A stretch of DNA of 64,000 nucleotides, taken from NCBI GenBank assembly GCA_963829835.1, contig CAWHKC010000003.1, positions 186,001 to 250,000 of the forward strand, in the 5' to 3' direction. The translations under genes were made by a program, and so were the position numbers. Source of the DNA: Berkiella sp963829835 (GTDB taxonomy: Bacteria; Pseudomonadota; Gammaproteobacteria; Berkiellales; Berkiellaceae). Shown here in pieces: positions 60,490-64,000 of the stretch. The notes below the pieces were generated by a model. It saw only the letters and a program-made list of their open reading frames with translations, was not told the origin of the DNA and ran no database searches. The stretch's first letter is position 1. Each line of letters begins with the position of its first letter.

Positions 60490-62919
60490 ATGAAGCAAGC
60501 CACCACACGAAGGAACGTCGCACCAAAATCCCTGCATGTCAGTCGCCGGATGAAGGAAGGCGCCTTGATATTGCTTTGTTCTTTTGCGATTTACCTATTC
60601 ATAGCACTGGTAACTTATTCCGATGCGGATCCTGCTTGGTCTCATTCTGGTATGTCAGGTGAAGAAGTTCACAATGCGGCGGGCTTAACAGGCGCCTGGT
60701 TTTCAGATGTCCTTCTCTCTTTATTTGGTTACATGGCTTATATTTTCCCGGTAGCACTGACTTTAGGGGGGCTCTTTATTTACCAAGAGAACCCACAATC
60801 TGCACAAGCCAATCCGATGATTTGGTCAGTACGGGGAATAGGATTATTCATTGCATTAACCTCCAGTTGTGGTTTAACCACGATGCATTTAGTGAAAACC
60901 TTACAAACTTTGCCGATGAGCACTGGTGGACTGTTGGGCACAGCGGTCAAGACGGGGATGGTAGCTTATCTGAATCCCTTGGGTGCCACGATCATTTTAG
61001 TTGCGCTTTTTTTAACGGGCGTCACATTGTTTACGGGACTTTCTTGGTTTTCGCTGATGGAAGGGGCAGGGAGAAGATCCTATCTGGCTGTTAAAAATCA
61101 AGGACCTTTGCGGCCAATGGTGGAAAAAGCGTTTCAAAGAGCAAAGCAGATGAAATTGCCCATTACCTGGGATGATTTTCCAAGTTTGAGCGCATCCGAC
61201 GATAAATCGCAAAGTGAAGAAAGCCCTATCAAAACCAAACGCCAATCTGATCCCTTTCCTTTTTCTAATGAAGATGAATTTGATGATCATTTACCCCCTT
61301 TGAGAAATTCTAAGAAAAGCAAAGTCAAAGAGAGTAAAGAGGAAAAGAGTGAAAAGATTTTACCGGCTATTTTTGCGCCTAAAAAAGTGGCACAAAAAAG
61401 CCCTCTTACAAACCAAAGCGTCAGCAAGAGCAAAGAAAGAATGGCTTATTCAAATGAACTGCCTTCCATTTCTTTACTTGAGATGCCAGAAAAAAGAACA
61501 CGTCATCAAGGATACACCTCGGCTCAACTTCAAGAGATCTCGCGCTTAGTTGAAACCCGTTTGCTTGAATTTGGGGTAGATGCGAAAGTGGTGGGGGTGC
61601 ATCCGGGGCCAGTGATCACTCGTTTTGAATTAGATTTAGCGGCTGGCATCAAGGTAAACAAAATCACCACTTTGGCAAAAGATTTGGCGCGTTCTTTGTC
61701 TGTAGTTAGTGTACGGGTGGTCGAAGTCATCCCAGGTAAATCAGTCGTGGGCTTAGAAATCCCCAATACTTATCGTGAATTGGTCCGATTAAAAGAAGTG
61801 TTAGAGGATCCTGCCTACCAACAAGCTCAATCACCATTAACATTAGCCTTGGGCAAAGATATTTCCGGTCGACCGGTTATCGTTGATTTGGCAAAGATGC
61901 CACATTTACTTGTTGCCGGTACCACAGGCTCAGGTAAATCGGTGGGTATTAATGCGATGTTGTTGAGTGTGCTTTATAAAGCCACACCCGATGATCTTCG
62001 CATGATTTTAATAGATCCTAAGATGCTGGAATTGGCTGTTTACGACAATATTCCGCATTTATTAACCCCCGTTGTCACTGACATGAAAGATGCTGCAAAT
62101 GCATTAAAATGGTGCGTTGCTGAGATGGAGCGTCGTTATCAAACCATGGCAGCCATAGGGGTCCGCAATTTAGGGGGATATAACCAAAAGGTAGAAGCGG
62201 CAGCACAATCGGGCGAGCCCTTATTAGATCCTTTATGGTTGCCACAAAGTGCAGAGCAACCCCAACCCTTAGAAAAGTTGCCTCATATCGTGGTAGTGGT
62301 AGATGAATTTGCCGACATGATTATGGTTGTGGGTAAAAAGGTAGAGGAGTTGATTGCACGCATTGCTCAAAAAGCCCGAGCCGCGGGGATCCACTTGATT
62401 CTGGCAACTCAACGACCCTCAGTGGATGTCATCACCGGTTTAATCAAAGCCAACATCCCTACACGAATAGCTTTCCAGGTTTCTTCAAGAATTGATTCTC
62501 GCACCATTTTAGATCAATCTGGTGCTGAGCAATTATTGGGACATGGCGATATGCTTTATTTGCCACCCGGGGTCGGCGTACCGCATCGGATCCATGGTGC
62601 CTTTGTCAGTGATGATGAAGTTCATAAAGTCACCAATGAATTACGTAAATTAGGGAAGCCAACTTATATTGAAAGCGTGGTACAATCTACCCCTAGCCCC
62701 TTTATGATGGATGAAGATGGCGCTGATGAGTTATATGACCAAGCAATAGTTGTAGTCACAGAAGCGCGTAAAGCTTCTATCTCCTTAGTTCAACGCCGCT
62801 TAAAAATTGGTTATAACCGAGCAGCCAGATTGATAGAACGTATGGAATCCGAAGGGGTTGTGAGTCAGGTGCAATCGAATGGGACTCGTGAAGTCTTAGC
62901 ACCACCACCAGTTAAATAA
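60490..62919 (+). CDS. ftsK: DNA translocase FtsK
   Basis: 809 residues. Four membrane helices fill residues ~20-190, then a charged linker to ~330, shorter than in E. coli FtsK. The motor has Walker A GTTGSGKSVGIN (~476) and Walker B VVVVDEFADM (~600) with the RPSVDVITGLIKANIP block; the gamma winged-helix domain (QRRLKIGYNRAARLIERME) that reads KOPS sites ends it. It moves chromosome ends through the septum and activates XerCD recombination. The SD is weak. lolA starts 10 bp downstream; ftsK-lolA-rarA is a conserved order. Confidence 0.96.
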   Translation: MKQATTRRNVAPKSLHVSRRMKEGALILLCSFAIYLFIALVTYSDADPAWSHSGMSGEEVHNAAGLTGAWFSDVLLSLFGYMAYIFPVALTLGGLFIYQENPQSAQANPMIWSVRGIGLFIALTSSCGLTTMHLVKTLQTLPMSTGGLLGTAVKTGMVAYLNPLGATIILVALFLTGVTLFTGLSWFSLMEGAGRRSYLAVKNQGPLRPMVEKAFQRAKQMKLPITWDDFPSLSASDDKSQSEESPIKTKRQSDPFPFSNEDEFDDHLPPLRNSKKSKVKESKEEKSEKILPAIFAPKKVAQKSPLTNQSVSKSKERMAYSNELPSISLLEMPEKRTRHQGYTSAQLQEISRLVETRLLEFGVDAKVVGVHPGPVITRFELDLAAGIKVNKITTLAKDLARSLSVVSVRVVEVIPGKSVVGLEIPNTYRELVRLKEVLEDPAYQQAQSPLTLALGKDISGRPVIVDLAKMPHLLVAGTTGSGKSVGINAMLLSVLYKATPDDLRMILIDPKMLELAVYDNIPHLLTPVVTDMKDAANALKWCVAEMERRYQTMAAIGVRNLGGYNQKVEAAAQSGEPLLDPLWLPQSAEQPQPLEKLPHIVVVVDEFADMIMVVGKKVEELIARIAQKARAAGIHLILATQRPSVDVITGLIKANIPTRIAFQVSSRIDSRTILDQSGAEQLLGHGDMLYLPPGVGVPHRIHGAFVSDDEVHKVTNELRKLGKPTYIESVVQSTPSPFMMDEDGADELYDQAIVVVTEARKASISLVQRRLKIGYNRAARLIERMESEGVVSQVQSNGTREVLAPPPVK

Positions 62920-62929
62920 GGGTCAAATT

Positions 62930-63574
62930 ATGTCAAAATATGTTAAATACGCCTTAGCAGCTATGTTAGGTTTGGTATCTTCTCAAAGTTTTGCTGCCGA
63001 TGCAGCAGCTGATAATTTATTAAAGGCTTTGCAAAAAATCGATACTTACAAAGCTCATTTTGTACAAAAAATTCATGATGCTAATGGTGAGCATGTTGCC
63101 AAATCTCAAGGTGAGATGATGGTACGACGTCCTGGGAAATTTTATTGGAAGAGTCAAAGCCCAGATCAGATGTTAGTGATTGCCGATGGTCAGTTTTTAT
63201 GGACTTACGACATTGATCTTTCCCAAGTCACCAAGCAAGAGCTTAAAGGTGCACTAGGGGATTCACCTGCTTCTTTATTAGCGGGTTCTTTAACCACCCT
63301 GAAACAGGATTTTGAGATTGAAGATGGTAAAAAGAATCAATGTCCAAAAAGTGACGAATGTTACTTATTGCATCCAAAGAAAAAAGATGCTCCCTTTGCT
63401 GATATCCAGATAGGATTTGCCAAAGGTAAATTGGCGGAAGTAAGGATGCATGATCCGCTTGGCCAAGATGTTTATACCCTTTTTACCAAGGTCGTTATCA
63501 ATGAAGGGGTAAATGACACCTCCTTTAAATTCGTTCCTCCAAAAGGGGTCGATATCATTCAAGCGGGAACCTAA
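62930..63574 (+). CDS. lolA: Outer-membrane lipoprotein carrier protein LolA
   Basis: 214 residues. A Sec signal peptide (1-22, ...SSQSFA) is followed by a single-domain beta-sheet protein with LLKALQKIDTYKAHFVQKI, MMVRRPGKFYWK and LWTYDIDLSQVTKQ. It carries lipoproteins from LolCDE to LolB across the periplasm. AAGGGT precedes the ATG. The lipoprotein at 49446 is a possible client if it goes to the outer membrane. Confidence 0.94.
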   Translation: MSKYVKYALAAMLGLVSSQSFAADAAADNLLKALQKIDTYKAHFVQKIHDANGEHVAKSQGEMMVRRPGKFYWKSQSPDQMLVIADGQFLWTYDIDLSQVTKQELKGALGDSPASLLAGSLTTLKQDFEIEDGKKNQCPKSDECYLLHPKKKDAPFADIQIGFAKGKLAEVRMHDPLGQDVYTLFTKVVINEGVNDTSFKFVPPKGVDIIQAGT

Positions 63575-63580
63575 ACGCTA

Positions 63581-64000
63581 ATGGTTCAACCGCTTGCTGC
63601 ACGTCTTCGACCTAAAACGCTTGAGGAATTTGTTGGTCAATCGCATCTGGTAGGCAAGGGTGCCCCTCTTCGATACTGCATAGAACAAGGTAAACTGCAT
63701 TCTATGTTGCTATGGGGGCCACCTGGCACAGGTAAGACCACGCTTGCCCAACTCATTGCCAATTATTGCCAAGCAAATTTTGTCGCACTATCTGCTGTCC
63801 TAGCTGGTGTTAAAGATATTCGCGAAGCGATTGCGAATGCAAAATCCCTCTTTGAAGAATCTCATCGCGGCACCTTACTGTTTATTGATGAGATCCATCG
63901 CTTTAATAAAGCACAACAAGATGCGCTATTACCTTATGTAGAAGATGGTACCGTCTATTTTATTGGTGCTACCACAGAGAACCCCTCCTTTGAAGTCAAT
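63581..64000 (+). CDS. rarA: Replication-associated recombination protein RarA, 5' part (partial at window end)
   Basis: 140 codons to the window edge, no stop. ARLRPKTLEEFVGQSHLVG, Walker A WGPPGTGKTTLA, Walker B LLFIDEIHRFNKAQQD and sensor-1 IGATTENPSFEVN identify the MgsA/RarA clamp-loader-like AAA+ ATPase acting at stalled forks. It starts 6 bp after the lolA stop; no strong SD is seen, so translation is probably coupled. Confidence 0.95.
   Translation, partial: MVQPLAARLRPKTLEEFVGQSHLVGKGAPLRYCIEQGKLHSMLLWGPPGTGKTTLAQLIANYCQANFVALSAVLAGVKDIREAIANAKSLFEESHRGTLLFIDEIHRFNKAQQDALLPYVEDGTVYFIGATTENPSFEVN

Overview
The window is an AT-rich stretch of a gammaproteobacterial chromosome. The housekeeping blocks (prpBCD; ppsR/ppsA; mnmA-purB; icd; cspD/clpS-clpA; infA-aat-trxB; ftsK-lolA-rarA) have gammaproteobacterial order. 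The middle carries many large ankyrin-, HEAT- and coiled-coil-type proteins of the kind found in host-associated Legionellales (Legionella, Coxiella and relatives of amoebae). That placement is inferred from gene content; the sequence contains no 16S or other direct marker. No tRNA, rRNA, insertion sequence, prophage or CRISPR array was recognised.

Layout. 1-6.9 kb: the 3' part of a LigD-type DNA ligase/polymerase, a small glycine-rich peptide with a double-glycine leader, an amino-acid permease, and a compact methylcitrate operon (prpB-prpC-prpD) whose ribosome-binding site abuts a 31-bp inverted repeat. 7.0-13.5 kb: three tandem paralogous membrane-anchored proteins with ankyrin-like repeats. 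13.5-19.8 kb: divergent ppsR and ppsA, then a heme oxygenase, a bacteriophytochrome-diguanylate cyclase and a second small leader-type peptide. 19.8-26.1 kb: three tandem paralogs on the minus strand with variable N-termini and a shared C-terminal domain with conserved His and Asn-Cys motifs. 26.2-48.4 kb: an island of mainly plus-strand genes of unknown or repeat-protein type. 48.4-51.1 kb: exported proteins. 51.2-64 kb: conserved housekeeping genes, ending inside rarA.

The most unusual signal is in the spacers of the 26-48 kb island. Unrelated downstream genes are preceded by recurring pieces of one composite non-coding element. One piece is a palindrome (CAGGAATTTCCTG), a T-tract and GGTAAACT at an invariant 22-nt spacing, seen in five copies. 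A second is a leader segment beginning ACGGGTCTGTCACGAGG that can fold in mutually exclusive ways and shows a compensatory base-pair change. Two genes have instead a near-identical ~200-bp upstream block with a near-consensus promoter feeding the same leader. This looks like a shared regulatory cassette for a set of candidate effector genes. It could be an activator-dependent promoter, an attenuator or terminator, or both; the sequence alone does not decide.

Metabolically, PrpBCD would turn propionyl-CoA and oxaloacetate into succinate and pyruvate, and PpsA (controlled by PpsR) could carry pyruvate to PEP for gluconeogenesis. Heme oxygenase would supply biliverdin to the phytochrome, whose GGEEF output domain would make cyclic-di-GMP in response to red/far-red light. 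Effector status of the repeat proteins is an inference from domain type and context; no secretion-system gene lies in this window.
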